64,000 bases of DNA from Paenarthrobacter sp. PH39-S1. Its GTDB lineage: Bacteria; Actinomycetota; Actinomycetes; Actinomycetales; Micrococcaceae. The stretch's first letter is position 1; every line of letters starts with the position of its first letter. The DNA lies in the NCBI RefSeq assembly GCF_030063245.1, contig NZ_JASISR010000006.1, positions 1-64,000 on the forward strand. The letters are read 5' to 3'. Below are positions 34,603 through 44,060 of the stretch, in pieces. The notes beneath the pieces were generated by a model that did no database searches, was not told the DNA's origin, and worked only from the letters and a program-made list of their open reading frames with translations. A program made the translations under genes and the position numbers.

Positions 34603-34682
34603 GGGGTCACCGAGTGCCAGCAGGAATTCACTCCGCGCCGCACCAGCCCCGCAACCGAAGGCCGGGTAGGAGCAGTGACCAA
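34603..34682 (+). ncRNA. Candidate SAM riboswitch (SAM-I/IV type)
   Basis: The closing stem GGTCAC (34605-34610) pairs perfectly with GTGACC (34675-34680). Directly inside P1 is CGAGTGCCAGC, the signature of actinobacterial SAM-I/IV riboswitches, and later GCAACC, the conserved SAM-pocket segment. It precedes an amino-acid ABC transporter operon by about 200 bp, a typical target. Inner helices are not all obvious by eye and a competing GAGTG/CACTC pairing exists, so the class is uncertain. Confidence 0.5.
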
Positions 34683-34880
34683 ATTATCTTCGTTGAACAG
34701 CGATGATTGGCGTCACTTGTGCATCCCAGCTTGCGAACCAACCCGGATGACATAATTTAGTTCGGCAAGTTGAGTTTCTGCTAGGGCGCTTATTGCACGC
34801 CAGCACACCGGCTCCCTGCCCACCCGAATTCCCCTCCCGCCGTGCCCTGCGGTACGGACCTCTATGAAAGTGATTGCCGG

Positions 34881-35807
34881 ATGAAAACCAAAGCCCTCAA
34901 GTGGTTGACCACCGTTCCAGTCGCCGTCGCCCTGGCCGTCTCACTCTCCGCCTGCGGTGGCAGCGCTGACAGCGGCTCCTCGCCCACCGATGCCTTGGCC
35001 GGCAGCGACCAGCAGGCTCTGGACAAATACACGACGAAAACCGTGACGCCGCTGGACCGGATCGACAAGTCCGCGCTGGGACTGATCACTGACGGCACCC
35101 TGCGCGTCGGCACACTCTCTGATGCCCCACCGAACATTTTCCTGGACAAGTCCGGCAAGTTCACCGGTTTCGACAACGAGCTGCTTCGCGCCGTCGGGGA
35201 TAAGCTAGGGCTGAAGGTCGAGTTTGCCTCCACAGATTTCTCCGCCCTGTTGGCCCAGGTGCAGAACAAGCAGTTCGACGTTGGATCCTCCTCCATCTCC
35301 ACCACCGACAAACGCCGTGAGAACGTGGGCTTCACCAACGGCTACGACTTCGGCTACATGGCCGTCGTCGCCAAGACCGACTCCAAAATTAAGTCATTCA
35401 AGGACCTGACCAAGGACGATCGCATCGGCGTTGTCCAAGGGTCGATCCAGGATGATTACGTCACGAATACGCTCAAGATCGAGCCGGTCCGCTTCAATGA
35501 CTACAATTCCCTGTACGCCAATCTGAAGAACGGCCAGGTTGACGCGTGGGTTGCGCCCTCCCAGCAGGCAACCGGCCAGGTCAAGGACGGCGACGGCACC
35601 GTGATTGCGGAGACCGTCATTAACACCCAGAACTTCACCGCCTACGCGGTGAACTCCAAGAACCAGGCCCTCATCGACGCCCTGAACTCCGGCCTGGACG
35701 CTGTGATCACCGACGGGACCTGGTCCAAGCTGGTCAAGGAGTGGTACCCGACCCGCGAGACCCCGAAGACGTGGAAGCCCGGCAGCAAGGCAGTCACCCT
35801 CCCGTAG
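34881..35807 (+). CDS. Amino-acid ABC transporter substrate-binding lipoprotein
   Basis: 308 residues. A lipoprotein signal (K-T-K-A-L-K-W, hydrophobic stretch, L-S-A-C with Cys25 as lipidated residue) is followed by a type II periplasmic-binding fold of the polar amino-acid family: G-T-L-R-V-G-T, G-K-F-T-G-F-D-N-E-L, and F-D-V-G-S-S-S-I-S-T-T-D-K-R. It captures the ligand outside the membrane and delivers it to the permease encoded 8 bp downstream. The upstream SAM-riboswitch candidate suggests methionine or another sulfur compound (inference). The ATG at 34881 (M-K-T-K) was chosen as the start of the signal peptide. Confidence 0.92.
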   Translation: MKTKALKWLTTVPVAVALAVSLSACGGSADSGSSPTDALAGSDQQALDKYTTKTVTPLDRIDKSALGLITDGTLRVGTLSDAPPNIFLDKSGKFTGFDNELLRAVGDKLGLKVEFASTDFSALLAQVQNKQFDVGSSSISTTDKRRENVGFTNGYDFGYMAVVAKTDSKIKSFKDLTKDDRIGVVQGSIQDDYVTNTLKIEPVRFNDYNSLYANLKNGQVDAWVAPSQQATGQVKDGDGTVIAETVINTQNFTAYAVNSKNQALIDALNSGLDAVITDGTWSKLVKEWYPTRETPKTWKPGSKAVTLP

Positions 35808-35815
35808 GGCCGATT

Positions 35816-36574
35816 ATGGACGCATTTGAGCAACTTCTCAAAACATTCTTTGACTGGAAGGCCATGGGCGCCGTAGTGCCCAACCTGCTCACGGTTGGTT
35901 TGCCCAATACGTTGATCCTGGCTGTTTCGGCCGGCATTATCGGGTCCGTCCTGGGCATGATCCTGGCGATCATGGGCATCTCGCGCAATCCCTTGTGGCG
36001 ATGGATCGCACGGATCTACACGGACATTTTCCGCGGTCTGCCTGCCATCGTGACGATCCTGCTGATCGGCATCGGTCTGGGCCCCTCCGTCCGCCAGCTT
36101 ACCGGCTCCACCAATCCGTTCCCGTTAGGTGTTCTGGCGCTCTCCCTGATGGCGGCCGCCTACATAGGTGAGATCTTCCGATCGGGTATTCAAAGCGTGG
36201 AGAAGGGGCAGCTGGAAGCATCCCGTGCCCTGGGGTTCAGCTATGGGACTTCCATGCAGCTGGTCGTGGTGCCGCAGGGTATCCGGCGCGTGCTGCCGGC
36301 GCTGGTCAACCAGATGATCTCCCTCATTAAAGACTCGTCGCTGATCTATCTGCTTGGTCTGTTGGCCAGTCAGCGCGAGATCTTCCGGGTCGGCAATGAT
36401 GCGGCCGCCAACTCCGGAAACCTCTCTCCCCTGGTGGCCGCCGGCATCCTTTACCTGGTGCTGACGGTACCGCTGACCCATCTGGTGAACTTCATCGACA
36501 ACAGGCTCCGCACCGGCCGGCCGGAGAAACTCCAGCCCGATGAAGCTGCCGCCGTCGTCGGAAAGGGCGCGTAA
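35816..36574 (+). CDS. Amino-acid ABC transporter permease
   Basis: 252 residues with about five to six transmembrane helices (first at 25-47) and the HisM-type EAA loop E-A-S-R-A-L-G-F-S-Y-G (about 140-150), which contacts the ATPase. The N-terminal N-L-L-T-V-G-L-P-N-T-L segment is typical of polar amino-acid permeases. It probably works as a homodimer because only one permease is encoded. The ATG at 35816 follows AGGG. The gene lies between the binding protein and ATPase with 8-bp and 3-bp gaps, a tight operon. Confidence 0.93.
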   Translation: MDAFEQLLKTFFDWKAMGAVVPNLLTVGLPNTLILAVSAGIIGSVLGMILAIMGISRNPLWRWIARIYTDIFRGLPAIVTILLIGIGLGPSVRQLTGSTNPFPLGVLALSLMAAAYIGEIFRSGIQSVEKGQLEASRALGFSYGTSMQLVVVPQGIRRVLPALVNQMISLIKDSSLIYLLGLLASQREIFRVGNDAAANSGNLSPLVAAGILYLVLTVPLTHLVNFIDNRLRTGRPEKLQPDEAAAVVGKGA

Positions 36575-36577
36575 CCC

Positions 36578-37315
36578 ATGGCTGAGATCAGCTCCGGCAC
36601 TCTGACCGGCAAGAATCTGCACCTGTCCTTCGGCCCCAACCACGTGCTGCGGGGGATTGATCTGCACGTTGAAAAGGGCACCACCGCCTCGGTGATCGGC
36701 CCCTCCGGCTCCGGAAAATCTACGCTGCTGCGCGTGATGAACCGGCTCATCGAACCCGATCAGGGTGACATCCTGCTCGACGGGAAGTCCGTCCTGACGG
36801 AGAATCCGGACCAGCTGCGCCAGCGGATCGGCATGGTTTTCCAGCAATTCAACCTCTTCCAGCACAAGACCGTGGTGGAAAATGTCTCGATGGCCTTGCG
36901 GAAGCTGCGCAAAGTCCCCAAAGATCAGGCACGCGTCCAGGCCCTGGAACAGCTCGACCTTGTCGGGCTTCGGCACAAGGCCGACGCACGCCCCGCCAAT
37001 CTCTCCGGCGGCCAACAGCAGCGCGTGGCCATTGCCCGTGCGCTGGCGATGCAGCCGGAAGTCATGTTCTTCGACGAGGCCACGTCGGCCCTGGATCCGG
37101 AGCTGGTCAAGGGGGTCCTCGCGTTGATGGCAGATTTGGCGAAGTCGGGTATGACAATGGTGGTTGTGACCCACGAGATGGGCTTCTGCCGCAATGTCTC
37201 GGATACGGTGACTTTCATGGACGCCGGCGTCGTGGTGGAGACCGGATCCCCTGATCAGCTCTTCACCGCCCCCGAGACGGACCGGCTGCGGGGCTTCCTC
37301 TCCGACGTTCTGTAG
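36578..37315 (+). CDS. Amino-acid ABC transporter ATP-binding protein
   Basis: 245 residues of the GlnQ/HisP type. Walker [10 protein letters not shown] (41-49), Q-loop V-F-Q-Q-F-N-L-F, signature L-S-G-G-Q-Q-Q-R, Walker B V-M-F-F-D-E and H-switch V-V-T-H-E-M are all intact. It energises import through the permease encoded just before it. It ends the operon; a strong bidirectional hairpin at 37362-37405 follows. The length and motifs are wholly standard. Confidence 0.95.
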   Translation: MAEISSGTLTGKNLHLSFGPNHVLRGIDLHVEKGTTASVIGPSGSGKSTLLRVMNRLIEPDQGDILLDGKSVLTENPDQLRQRIGMVFQQFNLFQHKTVVENVSMALRKLRKVPKDQARVQALEQLDLVGLRHKADARPANLSGGQQQRVAIARALAMQPEVMFFDEATSALDPELVKGVLALMADLAKSGMTMVVVTHEMGFCRNVSDTVTFMDAGVVVETGSPDQLFTAPETDRLRGFLSDVL

Positions 37316-37361
37316 TCCGAGAACCGGTCAGCAGCCGTCCCGGGACGGCATAATGCCCGAC

Positions 37362-37405
37362 AAATGGACCGGTGCCGTGGAGATTCCCACGGCACCGGTC
37401 CATTT
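37362..37405. terminator. Bidirectional terminator between the transporter operon and hemL
   Basis: A 19-bp perfect inverted repeat (AAATGGACCGGTGCCGTGG, 37362-37380, complement 37387-37405) with a 6-nt loop, in the gap between two convergent operons. The AAA/TTT edges give short T-runs on either strand. Confidence 0.88.
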
Positions 37406-37451
37406 CAGCGGCATCCGGCCGGATGTACCCGGCCGGTGTCCTACATATCAG

Positions 37452-38822
37452 TTAGGCGGCTGCGGCGGCCTTCGCCGCAGCAGGAAGCGCGTCCACGATA
37501 CGGTTCATCGCCGCGTCATCGTGCGCCGCGGAAAGGAACCACGCCTCAAAGACCGACGGCGGCAGATAGACACCGGCGTCAAGCATCGCGTGGAAGAACG
37601 GCGCGTAACGGAACGTCTCCTGTCCCTGGGCGTCCTCATAGTTGTGCACGCCCCGTTCGGACGTGCCGAAGGCGACGGAGAAGAGGCTGCCGGCGCGTTG
37701 GATGCTGTGGTCCACTCCGGCCGTGCTCAAAGCCTGGGACAGCGCCGAGGACAGCTCCATCGACCGGGCATCTACGGTTGCATAGACGTCCGCCGTCGCC
37801 GCGGTCAGCGTGGCGACACCGGCTGCCATGGCCACCGGATTCCCGGAGAGGGTGCCCGCCTGGTAGACCGGTCCCACCGGTGCCAGGTAGTCCATGACCT
37901 CCGCGCGGCCGCCCAGCGCCGCCGTCGGGAGTCCCCCACCGATCACTTTGCCAAAGGTAAACAGGTCCGGCGTCCACTCCGGACCCGAAGCTGTTGAGCT
38001 CCCTGCTGTCCCCCCGACCGGCGCCCCGGACGTCCCGCCAAGCGCTCCGCCGGTCAGCCCCCAGTAGCCGGCCGGTCCGGTGCGGAATCCGGTCAGCACC
38101 TCATCGAGGATCAGCAGCGCGCCATGCCCGGCGGTGATCCGGGACAACCCGGCGTTGAATCCCTCGCCCGGAGCCACCACGCCCATATTGGCCGGCGCGG
38201 CCTCCGTGATGACCGCGGCAATGCTGTGACCATGCCGGGCAAAGGCCGCCTCAACGGCGCCCAGATCGTTGTACGGCAGCACCAGCGTTTCCGCGGCGGT
38301 GGCAGCGGTGACGCCGGCCGAGCCGGGCAGCGCCAGGGTGGCCAGGCCGGAGCCCGCGGCGGCCAGCAATGAGTCCAGATGCCCGTGGTAGCAGCCGGCG
38401 AACTTGATGATCAGGTTACGTCCGGTGAACCCGCGGGCCAGCCGGACCGCCGTCATGGTCGCCTCGGTACCGGTGGAGACCATGCGCAGCCGTTCGACGG
38501 CGGGCACGCGCTGCTGCACCAGCGACGCCAGTTCCGCCTCGGCCGGCGTCGAGGCCCCGAAGCTCAGTCCGCGGTCGACGGCGGCATGCACCGCCGCCAG
38601 AACGTCCGGGTGGGCGTGTCCCAGCAGGGCCGGCCCCCAGGAGCAGACCAGGTCCACATAATCGCGTCCGTCCGCGTCCGTGAGATGGGCGCCCTTGGCG
38701 GACACCATGAAACGCGGCGTCCCGCCCACCGAGCCGAAGGCGCGTACCGGGGAATTGACGCCGCCGGGCATCAGGGACTTGGCCCGGTCGAAGAGTGAAG
38801 CTGAAATGTCTGTGCTGATCAT
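37452..38822 (-). CDS. hemL: Glutamate-1-semialdehyde 2,1-aminomutase
   Basis: A 456-residue PLP enzyme making 5-aminolevulinate, the second step of C5 haem synthesis. Clear features are [11 protein letters not shown] near the start, [10 protein letters not shown] (phosphate binding), L-D-E-V-L-T-G-F-R (PLP Asp) and F-G-K-V-I-G-G-G with the Schiff-base lysine. A Gly/Ala/Ser-rich insert of about 20 residues before the lysine segment is unusual and low-complexity. It is the last gene of the haem operon, 28 bp after hemB. Confidence 0.95.
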   Translation of the reverse strand: MISTDISASLFDRAKSLMPGGVNSPVRAFGSVGGTPRFMVSAKGAHLTDADGRDYVDLVCSWGPALLGHAHPDVLAAVHAAVDRGLSFGASTPAEAELASLVQQRVPAVERLRMVSTGTEATMTAVRLARGFTGRNLIIKFAGCYHGHLDSLLAAAGSGLATLALPGSAGVTAATAAETLVLPYNDLGAVEAAFARHGHSIAAVITEAAPANMGVVAPGEGFNAGLSRITAGHGALLILDEVLTGFRTGPAGYWGLTGGALGGTSGAPVGGTAGSSTASGPEWTPDLFTFGKVIGGGLPTAALGGRAEVMDYLAPVGPVYQAGTLSGNPVAMAAGVATLTAATADVYATVDARSMELSSALSQALSTAGVDHSIQRAGSLFSVAFGTSERGVHNYEDAQGQETFRYAPFFHAMLDAGVYLPPSVFEAWFLSAAHDDAAMNRIVDALPAAAKAAAAA

Positions 38823-38850
38823 AGGTCCATTCTTTCAGGCCGTGAGGGGC

Positions 38851-39827
<977 letters not shown>

Positions 39828-39831
<4 letters not shown>

Positions 39832-40940
39832 GAGGACTCCTTCGGATCGGCAGCCGCGGTTACGGATTCGCGGACGGCTGGCTCGGTGGCCGCGGCGTCT
39901 TTCACGGCCTGCACCAGCGCTTCCACAATTCCGGCCGGCGTTGGTTTCTTCGCCGTGGCCGCGACGGCAAGGCCCAGCCGGACAGCTTCGTCACGGGTCG
40001 GTTCGCCGATGGCGACCAGCAGACATCGCTGGGGCAGCGGCGCGAGATGGCGGGCAATGCTCCGGGCCGCGCTTGCTGACGCGGCGACGACGGCGTCAAG
40101 CCCGCCGCCGCTGATCAGCACCTTCGCTTGCGCCGGCGTCAGCGCTGGGGCGGGCGCACGGTAACTGGCCCGGCCATCGCAGGCCGTACCGTTATTGACG
40201 AGGCCATTGACCGGCGCAGCGGCGCCTGGTTGACCGGAAGCCAGCACGGCGGTGAGCCGCTGCTCCGTCCGGGCCTGGTAGTCAACCGTCACGTATGCCG
40301 TGACCGAGTCGACCGCGGCCCCGCCCCGGCTCATGCCGGCCGCCAGGGCCGGGTCGGCGAGGTTGGAATGCGGCAGCAGGACCCGTGCCGCTCCGGCCGG
40401 CCACAAGGCCACCAGACCGGCAGCGGACTGCACGTCCTCAGGGGCCAGCTGCACGGTAAGTCCCTCGGCCTCCAGCACCCGTCGCGACGTAGGCCCGATG
40501 GTGGCAACCCGTGTCCCGGCCGGGACCAGCGCTGCCAGCTCGGTTCCGCGTTCGGCACACCACTGCTTCAGCGCGCGCACCGTTGTAATGCTGCTGACCA
40601 ATAGCCAGTCGTACTCCCCGGCCGCCAGCGCCACGAGGCGCCCTGACAACGAGTCCTGATCGGGGGCAAGCTCAAAATCGATCAGAGGCACCAGGAACGG
40701 GACGGCCCCTTGGTCCTGCAGGGCATGTACCAGCGCGTCCGCGCGGTCCGGGCTCCGTGTAATGGCGACCCGGAGCCCACGCAGCGGCGTGTCGGTGACT
40801 TCAAGCAGCATGGGTTGCACCTGCACGGGTTCGATCGTTACGGACTCAATTGTTACGGAATCTGGCCGCGACAAGCCCGGCAAGCGGAGCCCCGTCTCGT
40901 TCGACCGGCGGATTCCCGGCCCGTTCCACCCGGTGGTCAT
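39828..40940 (-). CDS. hemD: Uroporphyrinogen-III synthase
   Basis: 370 residues, long for a family of about 250-270. The HemD core begins near residue 52 ([10 protein letters not shown]). It includes [10 protein letters not shown] and G-P-T-S-R-R-V-L-E, and later the second half-domain [11 protein letters not shown]. An N-terminal 50-residue extension with a doubled V-T-I-E-S/P motif, and an inserted linker near 235-260, account for the extra length. The start at 40940 overlaps the hemC stop (ATGA); a shorter start at Met44 (40811) is possible. The enzyme closes the linear tetrapyrrole with inversion of ring D. Confidence 0.85.
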
Positions 40941-41968
40941 CGCCCGGTGCCGGCCAGGTCCGCCAATTCGCCGGCACCCTGCAGCAGCAGTTCCTCGGCC
41001 AGATCTATCCCGAGCAGCGTCGCGCCCACTTCGGTCAGCGAATCGGTGGCCTTTCTCAGCCGCACCGCCGCGGATCCGTCCACCGCGCACACCACGGCTT
41101 CCAGATACAGCAGGCTGCCCTTGCGGTGTGCCAAGGCCCCCACCGGTGCGCTGCAGCCGGCCTCGAGCCGTGCGAGCAGTGCCCGTTCTGCCGTGACGGA
41201 GAGTCGGGTGTCGGCATCGTCCAGCGCGGCCAGCGCCTGTGCCAGGACGCCCGGCGCACCGGTGGCCGTCCCGGTCACGGCGCCAAAGCTTCCCGGAGCG
41301 TCTCCGGCACGGCACTCCACCGCGAGCGCGCCCTGGCCGGGGGCAGGCAGCATAATGGATGCTGCGAAGAACTCACTGACGGTGTCGAGCCGTCCGATCC
41401 GGGCCAGTCCGGCTGCGGCCAGGACGACGGCATCGAGGTCGCCGGACTTCCCGTCCACCCGCTGTGCCCCGTCCGGGGATTCCTGATTTCCGGGCAGCCC
41501 TGCGACCCGGCCCAGTCTGGTATCGACGTTGCCGCGGATATCCACCACCTCAAGGTCGGAGCGCGCCGCCCGAAGCTGGGCAGCGCGGCGCGGCGAGCCG
41601 GTGCCCACCTTGGCACCGACCGGCAACTCGGCGAACGTCAGACCGTCCCGGGCGCACAGCACATCCCGGACATCCTCGCGGGCCGGGAGGGCTGCGAGCC
41701 TCAGCCCATCGGCGGGGCCAGTGGGCAGGTCTTTGAGCGAATGTACGGCAATGTCGCAGCGCCCGGTCAGCAGCGCGTCCCGCAGCGCGGTGACAAAAAC
41801 GCCGGTGCCACCCATCTGTGACAGCGGCCCGGTCAGAACGTCGCCGTCGGTCTTCACATGCACCAGCTCGGCAGTGAAGCCTCCGATGGCGGCCAGCTTG
41901 TCCGCCGTCTGCTGGCTTTGGGTCAACGCCAGTCTGCTGGCACGGGTGCCGATTTTTACTGTCTGCAT
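40937..41968 (-). CDS. hemC: Porphobilinogen deaminase (hydroxymethylbilane synthase)
   Basis: 343 residues. The dipyrromethane cofactor attaches to Cys272 in L-E-A-G-C-S-A-P-V-G. The substrate loop A-V-H-S-L-K-D-L-P with the catalytic Asp80, and G-T-G-S-P-R-R-A-A-Q-L, are intact. A short insert G-A-V-T-G-T-A-T-G-A-P near 229-239 is a local expansion. It starts six bases after hemH and overlaps hemD by four. It polymerises four porphobilinogens. Confidence 0.95.
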   Translation of the reverse strand: MQTVKIGTRASRLALTQSQQTADKLAAIGGFTAELVHVKTDGDVLTGPLSQMGGTGVFVTALRDALLTGRCDIAVHSLKDLPTGPADGLRLAALPAREDVRDVLCARDGLTFAELPVGAKVGTGSPRRAAQLRAARSDLEVVDIRGNVDTRLGRVAGLPGNQESPDGAQRVDGKSGDLDAVVLAAAGLARIGRLDTVSEFFAASIMLPAPGQGALAVECRAGDAPGSFGAVTGTATGAPGVLAQALAALDDADTRLSVTAERALLARLEAGCSAPVGALAHRKGSLLYLEAVVCAVDGSAAVRLRKATDSLTEVGATLLGIDLAEELLLQGAGELADLAGTGR

Positions 41969-41974
41969 TTTCGT

Positions 41975-43219
41975 TTAGCCACCCTCCTGTGTGCCGGCCG
42001 GACGCGGGCCATGCGCCGATCCGACGGTGCTGTCCGCGCCGGCGATGCTGGGCTTTTCCCCGCGGAAGTTGGCGCAGCAGCCCGGACGGCAGACGTCGTA
42101 CCACGGTCCGAGATCCGTCATGGCCGGACGGTCCGTGATGTTGTTTTCCGCCGTCCGTTCGCAGATCAGATCCGCCAGACCGGCGATGAATTTCCGGTGC
42201 GTGCCCGGTGTCGGGACGCGGTCAAAGGCCAGTCCCAGTCTTTCGCAGGTCTCTTTGGCTTCGGTGTCCAGATCCCAGAGGACCTCCATGTGGTCCGTGA
42301 CGAAGCCCAACGGCACTACCACCACGCCCTTGACGCCCTGCCCGGCCAGCTCGTCCAACGCATCATTGATATCCGGTTCCAGCCACGGAACGTGCGCCGC
42401 GCCGGACCGGGACTGGTAGACGAGTGACCACGGCGTGGGTGCGGTGGCACCGGTGACGGCATCAGCGCGCTTTATCACCTCGGCTCCGTTGGCCAGGTGC
42501 TGGGCCACATAAGCGGAGCCCTCGGCAAAGCGGCGTGGCTCATCCTCCGAGCGTCCGGCCGCCTCCGCATCGCGCAATGGAATGGAGTGCGTGGAAAAAA
42601 GGACGTGCACCGGCGCATCAGGGGTGCCAGCTGCGGCCAGGTCGGCACGCACCTTGGCCAGCCCCGCGGCGGTACCTTCAATAAAAGGCTCCACAAAACC
42701 GGGGTGGTCAAAATACTGGCGGACCTTGTCCACGGCCAGCCTGCCGTCGAGCCCGGTCTCAGTCAGCGCGACGCCGATGTCCTCCCGGTACTGCCGGCAG
42801 CTGGAGTAACAGGAATAGGCGCTGGTGGTGATCATCAGCAGCCGGCGATGGCCGGCGTCGTAGGCTTCCTGCAGTGTGTCCGCGATATAGGGCGCCCAGT
42901 TCCGGTTGCCCCACAACACCGGCAGGCCGATGCCCCGGGAGGCGAGCTCGGCTTCCAGATCCGTTTTCAGCACGCGGTTCTGCGCGTTGATTGGGCTGAT
43001 GCCGCCATTGGCGCGGTAATGCTGGCTGACCTCTTCGAGGCGCTCATCCGGAATGCCGCGTCCGCGCGTGACGTTGCGCAGGAACGGAATCACGTCGTCC
43101 TGGCCTTCCGGTCCGCCGAACGAGGCGAGCAGGACGGCGTCGTAGTTCCTCGGTGCCTTCCGGCCGGCCTCGGTGACCGGATTCACCACGGAAACGGCCC
43201 CCTTTGCCTCCTGCGTCAT
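41975..43219 (-). CDS. hemH: Coproporphyrin ferrochelatase
   Basis: A 414-residue type II chelatase (CpfC) inserting Fe2+ into coproporphyrin III. The catalytic His lies in F-S-T-H-S-I-P and the acidic partner in D-T-E-A-K-E-T. C-R-P-G-C-C near the end, together with an internal C-Y-S-S-C, matches the cysteines that hold a [2Fe-2S] cluster in actinobacterial enzymes. It overlaps hemQ by four bases, as expected for consecutive steps. About 30 low-complexity residues at the C-terminus are extra. Confidence 0.93.
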   Translation of the reverse strand: MTQEAKGAVSVVNPVTEAGRKAPRNYDAVLLASFGGPEGQDDVIPFLRNVTRGRGIPDERLEEVSQHYRANGGISPINAQNRVLKTDLEAELASRGIGLPVLWGNRNWAPYIADTLQEAYDAGHRRLLMITTSAYSCYSSCRQYREDIGVALTETGLDGRLAVDKVRQYFDHPGFVEPFIEGTAAGLAKVRADLAAAGTPDAPVHVLFSTHSIPLRDAEAAGRSEDEPRRFAEGSAYVAQHLANGAEVIKRADAVTGATAPTPWSLVYQSRSGAAHVPWLEPDINDALDELAGQGVKGVVVVPLGFVTDHMEVLWDLDTEAKETCERLGLAFDRVPTPGTHRKFIAGLADLICERTAENNITDRPAMTDLGPWYDVCRPGCCANFRGEKPSIAGADSTVGSAHGPRPAGTQEGG

Positions 43220-43941
43220 CGCAAAACCTCGGCAATTTGGCCGGCACTGATCCGGCGGCCGGTGTAGAACGGGATTTCTTCGCGGACATGCATGCGGGCC
43301 TCCGTAGCGCGCAGATGGCGCATCAGATCAACCAGGTCCAGCACGTCGTCGGCTTCCAGTCCCAGGATCCATTCCCAGTCACCGAGGGCGAAGGACGAGA
43401 CGGTGTTGGACAGTACTCCCGGAAAATCCCGGCCCAGCATGCCGTGGTCGCGCAGCATCTTGCCGCGCTCCTCCGGGGGGAGGATGTACCACTCGTAGGA
43501 GCGGACGAACGGGTACACACAGACCCAGTCCTTGGGCTCTGTCTTGGACATGTAGGACGGGGCATGGTTCTTGGCGAATTCAGCCTCGCGGTGCACGCCC
43601 ATTGCCGACCAGGCAATCTCCGTCCCGGTGAACAGATCGCTCCGGCGGATCTGCCGGACGGCCTGTTGGAGTCCGTCCGCGCTGGGACCGATCAGCCAGA
43701 TCATCACGTCGGCGTCGCTGCGCATGGCGGAGACGTCGTAGGCCCCGCGCAAGATGATGTGCTCGGTTGCCAACCCGGCGACCAGTTCTTCAAAAGCGGC
43801 GACGCGCTGTTCGCTGCCCGCACCCGGCAGCCCAACGCGTTTGAAGACCGTCCAGAGGGTAAACGGACTCGTAACCGGCGTCGTATCGGACGTTCCCGGA
43901 TCAGAAGTTTTAGTGACAGATTCCGCAGAAGTGTGGCTCAT
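43216..43941 (-). CDS. hemQ: Coproheme decarboxylase (HemQ/ChdC)
   Basis: A 241-residue chlorite-dismutase-fold enzyme that converts iron-coproporphyrin to haem b by two oxidative decarboxylations. The family blocks P-F-V-R-S-Y-E-W-Y, K-M-L-R-D-H-G and G-D-W-E-W-I-L are visible. The pairing with ferrochelatase and the absence of an oxygen-dependent coproporphyrinogen oxidase locate this organism in the coproporphyrin-dependent branch. A 119-bp gap separates it from cgoX; it may have its own promoter there, though none is obvious. Confidence 0.93.
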   Translation of the reverse strand: MSHTSAESVTKTSDPGTSDTTPVTSPFTLWTVFKRVGLPGAGSEQRVAAFEELVAGLATEHIILRGAYDVSAMRSDADVMIWLIGPSADGLQQAVRQIRRSDLFTGTEIAWSAMGVHREAEFAKNHAPSYMSKTEPKDWVCVYPFVRSYEWYILPPEERGKMLRDHGMLGRDFPGVLSNTVSSFALGDWEWILGLEADDVLDLVDLMRHLRATEARMHVREEIPFYTGRRISAGQIAEVLR

Positions 43942-44060
43942 GGTTACCAGTTTGCCCCTCCGGACCGGAAAGTTGAAACCGACGACCTCTACAGCCGGTA
44001 GAAGTTGCGGAACTCACACGCCGCGAAGCCTAATGTGGCCCGCTTCGAGGTGCGGCTGGA

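Noticed and set aside
40941-41315. N-terminal extension of hemD into hemC
   Set aside because: Lies entirely within hemC; the ATGA overlap at 40937-40940 fits the operon pattern.
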